64,000 nt of DNA, from assembly GCF_900141855.1 (NCBI RefSeq), contig NZ_FQYU01000003.1:263939-327938 (forward strand). Reading direction: 5' to 3'. The number at the start of each line of letters is the position of its first letter. The stretch's first letter is position 1. The position numbers and the translations under genes are program-made. Under the pieces are notes generated by a model, which was not told the origin of the DNA, made no database searches, and saw only the letters and a program-made list of their open reading frames with translations. The stretch is from Pseudozobellia thermophila (GTDB taxonomy: Bacteria > Bacteroidota > Bacteroidia > Flavobacteriales > Flavobacteriaceae). Below, piece after piece: positions 1-8,386 of the stretch.

Positions 1-793
1 GTATCGTCCATGGTACAGGGCGAGGTGGCCGGTACGGTATAGGTATAGGTTCCCGCGCCAGCTAGGGCGGGGGACCATGTCCCGCCGGCATCATGGGCGC
101 CCAGCTGTGCAAAAAGTTGTCCCTCCGTTACGGTTGTTCCCGCGCAAATGGTGAGTGTTCCATCGCTACCTGCATTGGGTGCCGCTTGTTCGGTCACTAC
201 CACTTCCGCCGTATCGTCCACGGTACAGGGCGAGGTGGCCGGTACGGTATAGGTGTAGGTTCCGGCACCAGCAAGGGCAGGGGACCATGTCCCCCCTGGA
301 TTCGCACTACCGCCGAGCTGGGCAAAAAGCTGTCCCTCGGTCACGGTTGTTCCCGCGCAAATGGTGAGTGTTCCATCGCTACCTGCATTGGGTGCCGCTT
401 GATCGGTCACTACCACTTCCGCCGTATCGTCCAGGGTACAGGGCGAGGTGGCCGGTACGGTATAGGTGTAGGTTCCGGCACCTGCTAGGGCGGGGGACCA
501 TGTCCCCCCTGGATTCGGACTGCCGCCGAGCTGGGCAAAAAGTTGGCCCTCGGTCACGGTTGTTCCCGCGCAAATGGTGAGTGTTCCATCGCTTCCCGCA
601 TTGGGTGGTGCCTGATTGGTTACTACCACTTCCGCGGTATCGTCCACGGTACAGGGCGAGGTGGCCGGTACGGTATAGGTGTAGGTTCCCGCGCCTGCTA
701 GGGCAGGGGACCATGTCCCTCCTAAATCCGGACTACCATCGAGCTGGGCGAATAGCTGAGCCTCCGTTACGGTGCTTCCCGCGCAAATGGTGA
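1..793 (-). repeat. Tandem 213-bp coding repeats (71 aa) of the adhesin
   Basis: Period 213 bp: copies end near 155, 368 and 581, and a further copy is cut by the window edge. Reading the minus strand, each unit encodes a pair of cysteines (T-I-C-A-G and S-P-C-T) and the stretch A-G-T-Y-T-Y-T-V-P-A-T. Variation between copies is concentrated just before G-G-T-W-S-P (P-N-P, P-D-L, H-D-A) and in a single residue after S-P-C-T. The DNA identity is high enough that overlapping plus-strand frames also repeat with the same period. Confidence 0.9.
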
Positions 794-2231
794 GAGTGCC
801 ATCGGCTCCCGCGTTGGGAGCTTTCTGCTCCGTAATCGTCACGGTGGCATGTTGGGCATATCCTTTGCTATCACTTATACCATAAACAAAACTATCCGAA
901 CCGGTGTAACCGGTAGACGAGGTATAGGTTATATAATCATCCGTCGGGTTAGCAGGGCTACCGTTGTCATTTACGACAGCTGTTCCCCCGCTAGCAGGGC
1001 TAATAATAAAGATGCTTCCGGATGAAGGCCCATTTCCCCCAAAATCATCGTTTGAGAGTACATCAATATCGATGCTACCTTCTTCACAGACCGAAGCGGT
1101 ATCATCTGTGGTGGTGGGAAAATAACTTATCGTAGGGTCATCTTCCGTATTTCCATTACTATCGATACCATCATCCGACAGATCGCTTACATCATTGGTT
1201 CCGTAAGGGCTGTCGGCCAAAACGCTAATTTGGTTTACAACGCCTCCCACTTGCAATACCGGATCGGTAAGGGAAAAGCTCGCGGAATAGGTTGCCGTTT
1301 CACCGGCTTCGAGGCTGCCTTCGGCAGAGCCCCCGGAGGCACTGACGAACGTAGGTCCGCTTGTTAGGGTTAAAGGGTTTGTGTCTATATCGGAAAAAGT
1401 GTCCGTTAGACTTATATTGTCAAGGGTAGTATTTCCTGTGTTCTCTATCGTAATGGTATAATCTACGGTATCTCCGGTACTGACGGGGTCGCTAAAGTTT
1501 TCGACCACCGTTTTGGTGGCTTCGATTTTAGGGTCGGCAATGATCAGGTCGGTAAGAACAAACTCTACTTCATCGATGGCTGGAACCAACCCCAGGAGAC
1601 TCAACAAACCTCCGGTCACGTCAACCTCCATTTCAAGGGAGTTGATAACCTTATCCACCCGTAAGCTGCCTCCGCCTGTTCCGTTATTTATTCCATCTTC
1701 GCATTCCCCTCCGATACTGGCCAAAAGGGCATCATCGTCGATATTAAAGCGGGTTGGGGTAGATTGAAAGATAGGCCCGTTGGATTCTAGTTCCGTCCAA
1801 GTGCCGTTGGTAATATTAAAATTTCCTGTGGCAGACCCTCCGCCAAGAATGGGAAGAACGGAATAGGTTCCTACTTTATCTACATGTAGGATGGGATTTA
1901 CAATATAGACCGGGTCACCGGTACTCGCATCGAAGAAGTGGAAACTAATATTTCCAGTAGCAGATGAGCTAGCGGATATTTCCAACGATGGACTACCGAA
2001 TACATTGGGGTCGCTATAGGTAGCGGCACTGGTACAGCCCATGGTTTCAAGACCGTCAATGGAAGCACCACCCGAAACCCGGGCTTCGACACGTACCCAA
2101 CCATCATCGGTGACCGACTCCCAAACGGAAGATGATACCGGTGCCCAACCTGTTGTCTGCTGCGCTCTTGCCACTTGGACAAGCATTAATAGTAGTAATG
2201 CCCCGAAATGTGTTTTTAGACGATTTGCCAA
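1..2231 (-). CDS. Giant secreted repeat adhesin, N-terminal 743 codons (partial at window edge)
   Basis: The frame stays open from 2231 to the left edge, so the C-terminus is missing. I chose the TTG at 2231 because it gives a basic N-terminus, a leucine-rich core and an A-R-A-QQ cleavage site; an in-frame stop lies just upstream. The order is signal peptide (1-25), a Bacteroidetes adhesin-type N-terminal region with L-E-T-M-G-C and T-Y-S-D-P (about 55-75), a DUF11-like domain (about 230-330), a VCBS/cadherin-like Ig domain ending in TGYTGSDSFVYG (about 380-465), then 71-residue repeats containing N-A-G-x-D-G-T-L-T-I-C-A-G and G-G-T-W-S-P. Three full repeats and part of a fourth are visible. 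Such proteins are usually type IX-secreted surface adhesins, but no C-terminal sorting domain can be seen here. A PorP/SprF-type gene lies just upstream on the same strand. The family call is firm; the role in gliding or attachment is inference. Confidence 0.85.
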   Translation of the reverse strand, partial: MANRLKTHFGALLLLMLVQVARAQQTTGWAPVSSSVWESVTDDGWVRVEARVSGGASIDGLETMGCTSAATYSDPNVFGSPSLEISASSSATGNISFHFFDASTGDPVYIVNPILHVDKVGTYSVLPILGGGSATGNFNITNGTWTELESNGPIFQSTPTRFNIDDDALLASIGGECEDGINNGTGGGSLRVDKVINSLEMEVDVTGGLLSLLGLVPAIDEVEFVLTDLIIADPKIEATKTVVENFSDPVSTGDTVDYTITIENTGNTTLDNISLTDTFSDIDTNPLTLTSGPTFVSASGGSAEGSLEAGETATYSASFSLTDPVLQVGGVVNQISVLADSPYGTNDVSDLSDDGIDSNGNTEDDPTISYFPTTTDDTASVCEEGSIDIDVLSNDDFGGNGPSSGSIFIISPASGGTAVVNDNGSPANPTDDYITYTSSTGYTGSDSFVYGISDSKGYAQHATVTITEQKAPNAGADGTLTICAGSTVTEAQLFAQLDGSPDLGGTWSPALAGAGTYTYTVPATSPCTVDDTAEVVVTNQAPPNAGSDGTLTICAGTTVTEGQLFAQLGGSPNPGGTWSPALAGAGTYTYTVPATSPCTLDDTAEVVVTDQAAPNAGSDGTLTICAGTTVTEGQLFAQLGGSANPGGTWSPALAGAGTYTYTVPATSPCTVDDTAEVVVTEQAAPNAGSDGTLTICAGTTVTEGQLFAQLGAHDAGGTWSPALAGAGTYTYTVPATSPCTMDD

Positions 2232-2515
2232 ATGATGACTTATTTTACGAAGCCTTTAAGGGTTAGGCCAACCACTGTAAATAAAGACTTACAACGTTCT
2301 GAGGTAAATTTAACAGGGGAGATAGGCTTGGCCAAAAATTATGTTGTATAGGTGGTCAAAGTAGATGTAAATATGCGTTAACATGTGGATTGGTCGATAA
2401 AAAATGTCATTTTAACCGAACCTTGGTAGTTGGGGTGCGTGAAAGAAAATAGAAGTCATTGGCCCCATCACCGGAATATCGAGGCGTTCGGGGGTACCTG
2501 TCCGGCCACCCCCTT

Positions 2516-3454
2516 TTAGAAGAAGCGAGGTTCGGACCTTCGTTGGTACCGGGTCAAAAATTCATACCGGAGCATAACTTCAAAAGAACCATCATTGAAC
2601 CTCGTGCCCCCTAGTTCGGAAACCTCACGGTCGTAGGCAAGACCGATCATCAATTGCTCGTTCAGTTGAAATCCAATCAGGGCGCTTACCGCGGCATCCC
2701 AACGATATGCAAGCCCCATGGTAAACTTGTCGTTGTACAAAAAGTTCGCCGATAAATCGATTTGCAAAGGCGCCCCACCCACGGTCTTGACCAGTGCGGC
2801 GGGTTTGAATTTCCAAAGCGGATGTATGGGGTAGACATACCCGGCCATAAGGTAAATGTTCATGCGCTTTTCGGCCAAAAACGATGTGCTTGACGAAGCA
2901 TCGTCAAAATGCTTGGTCTTTAAAAAGTTGGGAACCGAAAGTCCGATATAATAATCCTCGGAATAATAATAGACACCGGCACCGAAATTAGGGGAGAACT
3001 TATGGTCGATATTGTTGAGTCCGATATCGGCAGCTTCATTGTTGTAGTTGGCCAGCTTGTTGAAATCAAGGTTGAGTACATGGGCACTTGCCTTGACGCC
3101 GAAGGCCAGTCTGGCGGTTCGCGATACGGGAACGGTATAGGAGAAAACGCCATCGAAATAGGTTTCTTGGCTGGTACCGTTTCCTATTTCATCGTTTACA
3201 ATCGAGAGACCTAAGCCTACCCGGTCCGAAACCGGGGTGTGAAAATTCAGGGTCTGGGTCTTGGGGGCGCCTTCCAACCCTACCCATTGCGAACGGTGAA
3301 GACCCGCGATACTGACCACACCCCTTGATCCGGCATAGGCCGGGTTCACCGCCATCGTATTGTACATGTATTGGGTGTATTGCGCATCTTGTTGGGCCAT
3401 TATGCCCGAGAATATGGCAAGGGTAAAAACAAGGGTTATTACGCGTTTCTTCAT
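2516..3454 (-). CDS. PorP/SprF family type IX secretion system membrane protein
   Basis: 312 residues with a Sec signal peptide (1-20, cleavage after M-A-Q) followed by the family hallmark Q-Y-T-Q-Y-M-Y-N-T then V-N-P-A-Y-A-G (about 25-42). The rest is beta-rich with repeated L-G-L-S/G-L-A-Y strands and ends in an aromatic tail, consistent with an outer-membrane barrel. PorP/SprF proteins work with the type IX secretion system and are often encoded next to giant adhesins such as SprB. Here the gene precedes the adhesin on the same strand with a 284-nt gap, so they may be co-transcribed. Many paralogues exist per genome, so I do not assign porP or sprF specifically. Confidence 0.93.
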   Translation of the reverse strand: MKKRVITLVFTLAIFSGIMAQQDAQYTQYMYNTMAVNPAYAGSRGVVSIAGLHRSQWVGLEGAPKTQTLNFHTPVSDRVGLGLSIVNDEIGNGTSQETYFDGVFSYTVPVSRTARLAFGVKASAHVLNLDFNKLANYNNEAADIGLNNIDHKFSPNFGAGVYYYSEDYYIGLSVPNFLKTKHFDDASSSTSFLAEKRMNIYLMAGYVYPIHPLWKFKPAALVKTVGGAPLQIDLSANFLYNDKFTMGLAYRWDAAVSALIGFQLNEQLMIGLAYDREVSELGGTRFNDGSFEVMLRYEFLTRYQRRSEPRFF

Positions 3455-3841
3455 TGTCGTTTTTTTACTGTAAGCAAACCGTATTGGGTTGTAACAAATG
3501 CTGTAAAGGTATCTATTTTTAACTTTGGGCCTATTATTTTTAAGTTGTGCGACCCGATTAAACCGATGTTTACATCGCCAGGTAGAATGCTTTTCGATTT
3601 TACGACGGTTTAATGTACCCGTTTAGTAGTCCTCCCATTGTTTTATTGGTCCACTTGTCTTTGTCGTTGAAAACCGAATTCCTTAAAACGATTTGATAGT
3701 ATTGGTTTTGAAGATATAATCGCTGTTTTTTTGCGCTGTATTTTTTTAGGGTAGACCGAAATTCGCTAATCTCTTTTTTTTATAAATTTGAGTGTCAGTT
3801 GGTTTGCTTTATAATCTATTTATAAACTATAAATCAAAAAA
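3455..3841. other. Intergenic region upstream of the PorP/SprF gene
   Basis: No gene seen. It holds the leader of the minus-strand PorP/SprF gene, with a near-match to the Bacteroidetes -7 box (TACCTTTA read on the minus strand, about 3512-3519), and a plus-strand TAAATTTG box at 3783-3790 which would drive the decayed reading frame that follows. Neither has a convincing -33 TTG. Confidence 0.4.
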
Positions 3842-4185
3842 ATGAAGAACAATTCAGATTATTCACGTTCATCACCTAAGCGGCAACGCTATTTTTTGCC
3901 TCTTTCCAAAAAGGCGATTCCGGTACGGCCCCTGTTGTAGCTTCAGGGTATATCGATGGTAACTGGAATTGGGCTTAGGTTTCTACCCATAAAAAAGACC
4001 AACGACCTTCTACAGGCATTCTTGGGTGGGGTCGGTTCTTCTTTTTATGGATTTTTCTAAATACCGATATCGTGCTTGTAAATGGCAAATGGGGTGGGCC
4101 CTAGTTTTACCGGTTCGATTATGAAAGAGAAAATGCAGCTTATTCCTGGCGGTTCGATAGTTTTAGTTCTAAAAATATACCTTGA
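3842..4185 (+). pseudogene. Decayed gene for a small secreted protein
   Basis: After an ATG at 3842 the frame beginning at 3844 reads like a signal peptide: E-Q-F-R-L-F-T-F-I-T, stop, then A-A-T-L-F-F-A-S-F-Q. It continues G-T-A-P-V-V-A-S-G-Y-I-D-G-N-W-N-W-A before another in-frame stop. Stops fall at 3877, 3976, 4102 and 4183. The ATG is out of frame by one base, as if one A had been lost after ATGAA. The G-x-A-P-V stretch weakly recalls the start of the mature adhesin at 2150-2100, so this may be the dead N-terminus of another family member. The original protein is not identified. The remaining bases to 4395 show nothing I can assign. Confidence 0.45.
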
Positions 4186-4395
4186 GGTTAAGGGTGTTGA
4201 CGGTGGCCCATTAGGGGGGAGTTGAATATACCTCCATAAGGGGAAGTCAATTTTGCTTTCTCATTCTACTTGTAAGATTTTATCCGGCAGGTCTTCGGCC
4301 GAACTGGATATCGATAAGCACAAGGCTGTATGTGGGTTGTATGGACTCAAAGTATTACGAAGATCACTTAAGTTTAAAATATAACATATCGAATA

Positions 4396-5535
4396 ATGGA
4401 TTTGAAAAAAATAGGACTATTCCTGTTTGTCTTTGCCCTATGCTTGTTTAACTGTAGTAAAAGGGACGGCAATGATAATTCGGATATGGCGGCGGATTCC
4501 CTTACGGTATTTCCCCTTCGTTATTCCGATTTGAAGGGATTGGTGCCTTTGGGAAACCTAAATCCACCCGGGCATACCTTGCCAACGGGACACACCTATC
4601 TCTATTTTAAAGACCCTACTATCAAAGTTCCTTTGCTCTCCCCGGGCAATATTCAATTAATTGAGGTAGAGATAAATTTGCGTGAGGTGGGCGACTCCGT
4701 TGTCGGACAGGATTATTCCCTGAAATTTGATTTGGGGAAATATTATTTGAATTTTGGGCACGTTACCGACCTGGCCGATGACATTAAAGCTGCTATGGAA
4801 TCGGCGAGCACTTCGGGAAACAAACGTTGTAAGGAGCCTTATGATCTCAACGGCACCACTTTTACGGACTGTGTGGTCAAAATAGACCATTTTAAGGTAA
4901 CTGCCGGCCAAGAGATAGGTAAGGGAGGGGGGCAACCCGGGCAGTATGGTCTGGATATGGGTGCCCAAATCAAAGGAGAGGAGCCTCCATTTAACGCCGT
5001 GTGCCCCTTTATTTATTATAAAAGGACGGTTTATGAGGATATACGTCAAAAGTTTAGCAATTATGACGGAAGTATTCCCCGGACAACGGAACCTTTATGT
5101 GGTGAATATAATTATGAAATACCCAATACGGCAAGCGGTATTTGGAAAAAACAAGGCTTACCGCTTTATCCAGAGGATATGCAGGTAGCGCTGGTAAAGG
5201 ATAATATTCAACCCGAGTTCCCCGTCTTCTCCATTAGCAATTCCCTTACGGGCTTGTCGAGTGGTGTATACTATTTTGATGTTCAAAATACGGGAGTCGT
5301 CAACCGGAAGTTTGAAGACGTTAAGTCGGACGGCAATACCTATTGTTATGACCTAAAATACAAAAATACGTCTACTATTTTGGGCTCTATGATTCTTAAA
5401 ATGTCCGATGACACTACATTGGATTTAGAGTATCGGCCAGATTACGATTGCAGCGTTAATACGGATTATACCTTTAGCAACAAAAAAGTGAGGTATGTAA
5501 AACCGCAGGAAGTACTCGACTGGTTGAAACAATGA
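4396..5535 (+). CDS. Hypothetical lipoprotein
   Basis: 379 residues. It begins with a lysine-containing N-terminus, a hydrophobic core and an L-F-N-C lipobox with Cys20, then a charged linker (K-R-D-G-N-D-N), so it is probably a lipoprotein. The first mature segment contains L-G-N-L-N-P-P-G-H-T-L-P-T-G-H-T-Y (about 51-67), a pattern I associate with uncharacterised beta-rich exported proteins, some related to M23 peptidases. No M23 catalytic H-x-x-x-D or H-x-H set is visible, so a peptidase call is not justified. It sits alone between two decayed loci and has no obvious operon partner. The function is unknown; the reading frame itself is convincing. Confidence 0.75.
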   Translation: MDLKKIGLFLFVFALCLFNCSKRDGNDNSDMAADSLTVFPLRYSDLKGLVPLGNLNPPGHTLPTGHTYLYFKDPTIKVPLLSPGNIQLIEVEINLREVGDSVVGQDYSLKFDLGKYYLNFGHVTDLADDIKAAMESASTSGNKRCKEPYDLNGTTFTDCVVKIDHFKVTAGQEIGKGGGQPGQYGLDMGAQIKGEEPPFNAVCPFIYYKRTVYEDIRQKFSNYDGSIPRTTEPLCGEYNYEIPNTASGIWKKQGLPLYPEDMQVALVKDNIQPEFPVFSISNSLTGLSSGVYYFDVQNTGVVNRKFEDVKSDGNTYCYDLKYKNTSTILGSMILKMSDDTTLDLEYRPDYDCSVNTDYTFSNKKVRYVKPQEVLDWLKQ

Positions 5536-5607
5536 TACCTTTTAAAGCGGAATTATGGTAAACGGGTTTTTATGCCAATAAAATCTGCACATACATAACT
5601 TCTGGTA

Positions 5608-5985
5608 TTATCGTGTTCTTTGGGGGCCGTTGTAAGTTGCCAAAAAAACGGTTGCGGCACATCTTTCCTGCAACCGGCCCTTTACAGACCCTTCTATCTC
5701 CCACAAGAATCGTAAAGCGGGTACAATTTTACCTCGCGATAGCGGTATTTCCGGGATGGCCCCCGGACCACTATGGTTTACAGGTTTTTGCCGGTTTAGC
5801 GGCATGTATGGGTTGGCGGTATACACCGGATCCGCCCCTCGGGGCATCAAAGAAATAAAGATCAGCTTTGCTGAAGCCTTGGTGCTGGCGGCTATTTCTA
5901 ATGAGGGGCTTTCGAAAACGTACGGGTCGCTATAAGTGGCAGCGCCGGTACGGCCCATTGTCTCTTTGCAACTTCCCTTTGTTGT
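5608..5985 (-). pseudogene. Remnant of a second adhesin of the 1-2231 family
   Basis: Minus-strand translation gives E-T-M-G-R-T-G-A-A-T-Y-S-D-P then V-F-E-S-P-S-L-E-I, matching E-T-M-G-C-T-S-A-A-T-Y-S-D-P and V-F-G-S-P-S-L-E-I of the adhesin at 2050-1980. The next match, L-Y-F-F-D-A-P-R-G versus F-H-F-F-D-A-S-T-G, is in another frame, D-P-V-Y returns to the first, and H-A-A-K-P-A-K-T (versus H-V-D-K-V-G-T) is shifted again. At least three frameshifts and no signal peptide or downstream domains are present. A 116-codon open frame (5958 to 5608) crosses the remnant but is not a genuine gene. The flanks 5536-5607 and 5986-6242 hold nothing I can assign. Confidence 0.7.
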
Positions 5986-6242
5986 TAAAAAAGGAACCCT
6001 TTAACAAAAATGGGTTCATATGGATTTTGACAAAATAACGCCGATTTTTTGCTACTGGATAAGGGCAAAGTTATTGGGTGGACTCATCGATGGAGCTTGC
6101 ACTTTTTTTTTGGAAATCGGAGGGCCATTGGAGCCCGGTTGCCATCACCCTTGGTTGTGCGAGGCGATTGAATTGGCTTTCTAGGGACAGTTTTGAAGGG
6201 TAGTAAAAGAGTTCAAGAAAAGGCGAGGCTTTTGATCGGCAA

Positions 6243-7658
6243 TTAGGCCTTGTTGAGTCCTAGTTCCTTCGCCTTTTCCAGCATGAATTTTTGGGCGGCC
6301 TCGTATTCGTTGGGTATTTCGCCTTCGAGGATGGCCTCTTTGATCGCGTCCTTTATGATGCCGATTTCCCTGGAAGGTCTTAGGTTAAAGGTCTTCATAA
6401 TTTCCTCACCGCTGATGGGGGGCTGGAAATTCCGGATATGGTCGCGCTCCTCTACCTCCTTGATCTTTTGGCGCACCAGTTTGAAGTTATTCTTGTATTT
6501 TTTCTGTTTTTTGGCATTTTTGGTGGTAATGTCGGCCTCGCAAAGGGTCATAAGGTCGTCGACATGGTCGCCCGCCTCGTATACCAGACGGCGAACGGCC
6601 GAATCGGTAACGAAGTCTTCGGAAAGTATTTGGGGCCTTGAGCTCATCAATACCATTTTTTGAACGTATTTCATTTTATCGTTCAAAGGCATCCTGAGGC
6701 GTTTGAAAAGTTTGTATACCATTTTCGAGCCTACGAATTCATGACCGTGAAACGTCCATCCGATCCGCTTATGGAATTTTTTGGTCGGGGCCTTTCCGAT
6801 ATCGTGGAGCAAGGCGGCCCAGCGTAACCAAAGGTTATCGGTAGTCTGCGCTATGTTGTCGACTACCTCCAAGGTATGCCAAAAATTGTCCTTGTGGCGC
6901 TGCCCCTCGATTTCCTCGATGCCCTGCAGGGCGGTCAGCTCGGGGAGGATGTAGGACAACAGTTCCGTTTTATGGAGAAGGGCCAGGCCTTTTGAGGGTT
7001 GGGGACTGGCCAATATCTTATTAAGCTCGTCGACGATGCGTTCTTTTGATATGATCTTGATCCGGTCTTTGTTGGCCGTAATCGCCTGCAGCGATTTGAG
7101 TTCAATGGTAAAGTTCAGTTGCGTGGCGAAGCGTATGGCCCGCATCATTCTCAGGGGATCATCGGAATAGGTAATTCCGGGCTCCAAGGGAGTCCTGATT
7201 ATTTTCCTTTCCAGATCGGAAATCCCGTCGAAGGGATCGAGAAGGTCGCCAAAACCATCCTTGTTCAGCGAAAGGGCCAGGGCGTTGATGGTAAAGTCCC
7301 TTCGGTTTTGGTCGTCCTGCAAGGTACCGTCCTCGACAATGGGTTTTCTGCTGTCCCTGTGGTAGCTTTCCTTTCGTGCGCCTACGAATTCGAGCTCGAT
7401 GCCCTCGTTTTTTACCATGGCCGTACCATAATTCTTGAAAACGGATACCTGGGGTTTTCCGTCGAGCATTGAGGCCACCTTGTTCGCCAGTTCGATACCG
7501 CTTCCAACGGCCACGATATCGATATCCTTGGGTGTGTCACGTTTTAGGAGGTAATCCCTAACAAAGCCGCCAATCACATAACAGGAAACACCCAAGGTCT
7601 CAGCGGCATCGGAAACGAGTTTGAAAATCGGGTCTTTTAGGGCTTCTTTATAGTTCAA
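6243..7658 (-). CDS. cca: CCA-adding tRNA nucleotidyltransferase with HD domain
   Basis: 471 residues. The class II nucleotidyltransferase head has G-G-F-V-R-D at 30-35 and the metal-binding D-I-D at 45-47, followed by the R-R-D-F-T-I-N-A-L motif (about 120) and the D-P-L-R-M-M-R-A motif (about 165). A C-terminal HD hydrolase domain shows L-L-H-D-I-G-K (about 285). This arrangement is the Bacteroidetes CCA-adding enzyme, which builds or repairs the tRNA 3' CCA end in the cytoplasm. A poly(A) polymerase activity cannot be excluded from sequence. It follows tsaC on the same strand after 85 nt, giving a tRNA-maturation pair. Confidence 0.93.
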   Translation of the reverse strand: MNYKEALKDPIFKLVSDAAETLGVSCYVIGGFVRDYLLKRDTPKDIDIVAVGSGIELANKVASMLDGKPQVSVFKNYGTAMVKNEGIELEFVGARKESYHRDSRKPIVEDGTLQDDQNRRDFTINALALSLNKDGFGDLLDPFDGISDLERKIIRTPLEPGITYSDDPLRMMRAIRFATQLNFTIELKSLQAITANKDRIKIISKERIVDELNKILASPQPSKGLALLHKTELLSYILPELTALQGIEEIEGQRHKDNFWHTLEVVDNIAQTTDNLWLRWAALLHDIGKAPTKKFHKRIGWTFHGHEFVGSKMVYKLFKRLRMPLNDKMKYVQKMVLMSSRPQILSEDFVTDSAVRRLVYEAGDHVDDLMTLCEADITTKNAKKQKKYKNNFKLVRQKIKEVEERDHIRNFQPPISGEEIMKTFNLRPSREIGIIKDAIKEAILEGEIPNEYEAAQKFMLEKAKELGLNKA

Positions 7659-7743
7659 GAGATCGGATTTTGGTTTTGCTGCAATGTGCCATATGCTGAA
7701 TTTGCATATGGTTTGGATGCGCTGTTGATATTGCTTATGAGTT

Positions 7744-8310
7744 TTACTCCCGAATGACTTTTACCGTGCCGTCATTGCCCAGTTTGATTATGGCCGAGGG
7801 CACTGGGTTTACATGTTCGGGCTGCAAATTTACCACATAGTCGACACCTTTTAAAATGCGATCGGAAATTTCGGCAAAAGTTTTGGGCGTCGGGTGGCCC
7901 GATATGTTGGCCGATGTCGAGACAATGGGCTTTTTGAATTTGTTGATCAAATACCTGCAGAATTTGTCGGAGGCCACCCTAATGGCAAGGGTATTGTCGG
8001 GGGCTATCAGGTTTTTGGCCACCCCTACGGGCGCGTCGTAAACGATGGTTGTGGGTTTGGTAGAGAGGTCTATAAGGTCAAAGGCCAGTTCGGGTACGTG
8101 TTCAACGTGTTTTTCGAGCATGGCATCGTTGGCTACCAAACATATCAGGGCCTTGCTGTCTTCCCTGTTTTTAAGGGCGAAGACCTTGCGAACCGCCGCT
8201 TCGTCGGTGGCGTCGCAGCCAATGCCCCAAACCGTATCGGTGGGGTAGAGAATAAGACCGCCTTGCTGTAAGGTTGTACAGGCCTCATTTATTTCTTTTA
8301 CCATTTTCAA
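7744..8310 (-). CDS. tsaC: L-threonylcarbamoyladenylate synthase (YrdC/Sua5 family)
   Basis: 188 residues, a YrdC-domain-only protein that makes threonylcarbamoyl-AMP for the t6A modification of ANN-decoding tRNAs. Visible motifs are Y-P-T-D-T-V-W-G-I-G-C near 22-32, the K-N-R-E-D segment replacing the usual K-x-R-P (about 47-51), A-I-R-V near 110, and S-T-S-A-N-I-S-G-H-P (about 130-140). The length fits the short TsaC form without a Sua5 C-terminal domain. It lies upstream of cca. A TATTTTTG box on the minus strand at 8367-8374 is a reasonable promoter. Confidence 0.92.
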   Translation of the reverse strand: MKMVKEINEACTTLQQGGLILYPTDTVWGIGCDATDEAAVRKVFALKNREDSKALICLVANDAMLEKHVEHVPELAFDLIDLSTKPTTIVYDAPVGVAKNLIAPDNTLAIRVASDKFCRYLINKFKKPIVSTSANISGHPTPKTFAEISDRILKGVDYVVNLQPEHVNPVPSAIIKLGNDGTVKVIRE

Positions 8311-8366
8311 TATATAAGCCTATATCATCAATCCGGTTTACGACCGGGATGGATGTGTAGTTTCCG

Positions 8367-8374
8367 CAAAAATA
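8367..8374 (-). promoter_or_regulatory. Bacteroidetes -7 box upstream of tsaC
   Basis: TATTTTTG on the minus strand, matching TAnnTTTG, 56 nt before the tsaC ATG. No TTG at the usual -33 distance was found, so this is a moderate call. Confidence 0.4.
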
Positions 8375-8386
8375 GCGAATTGTGGG

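Noticed and set aside
93-793. Repeated plus-strand open frames of 70-131 codons
   Set aside because: They lie opposite the adhesin repeats and repeat only because the DNA does. Composition is Arg/Gly-rich without any domain; the minus-strand frame is open throughout and reads as a normal secreted repeat protein.
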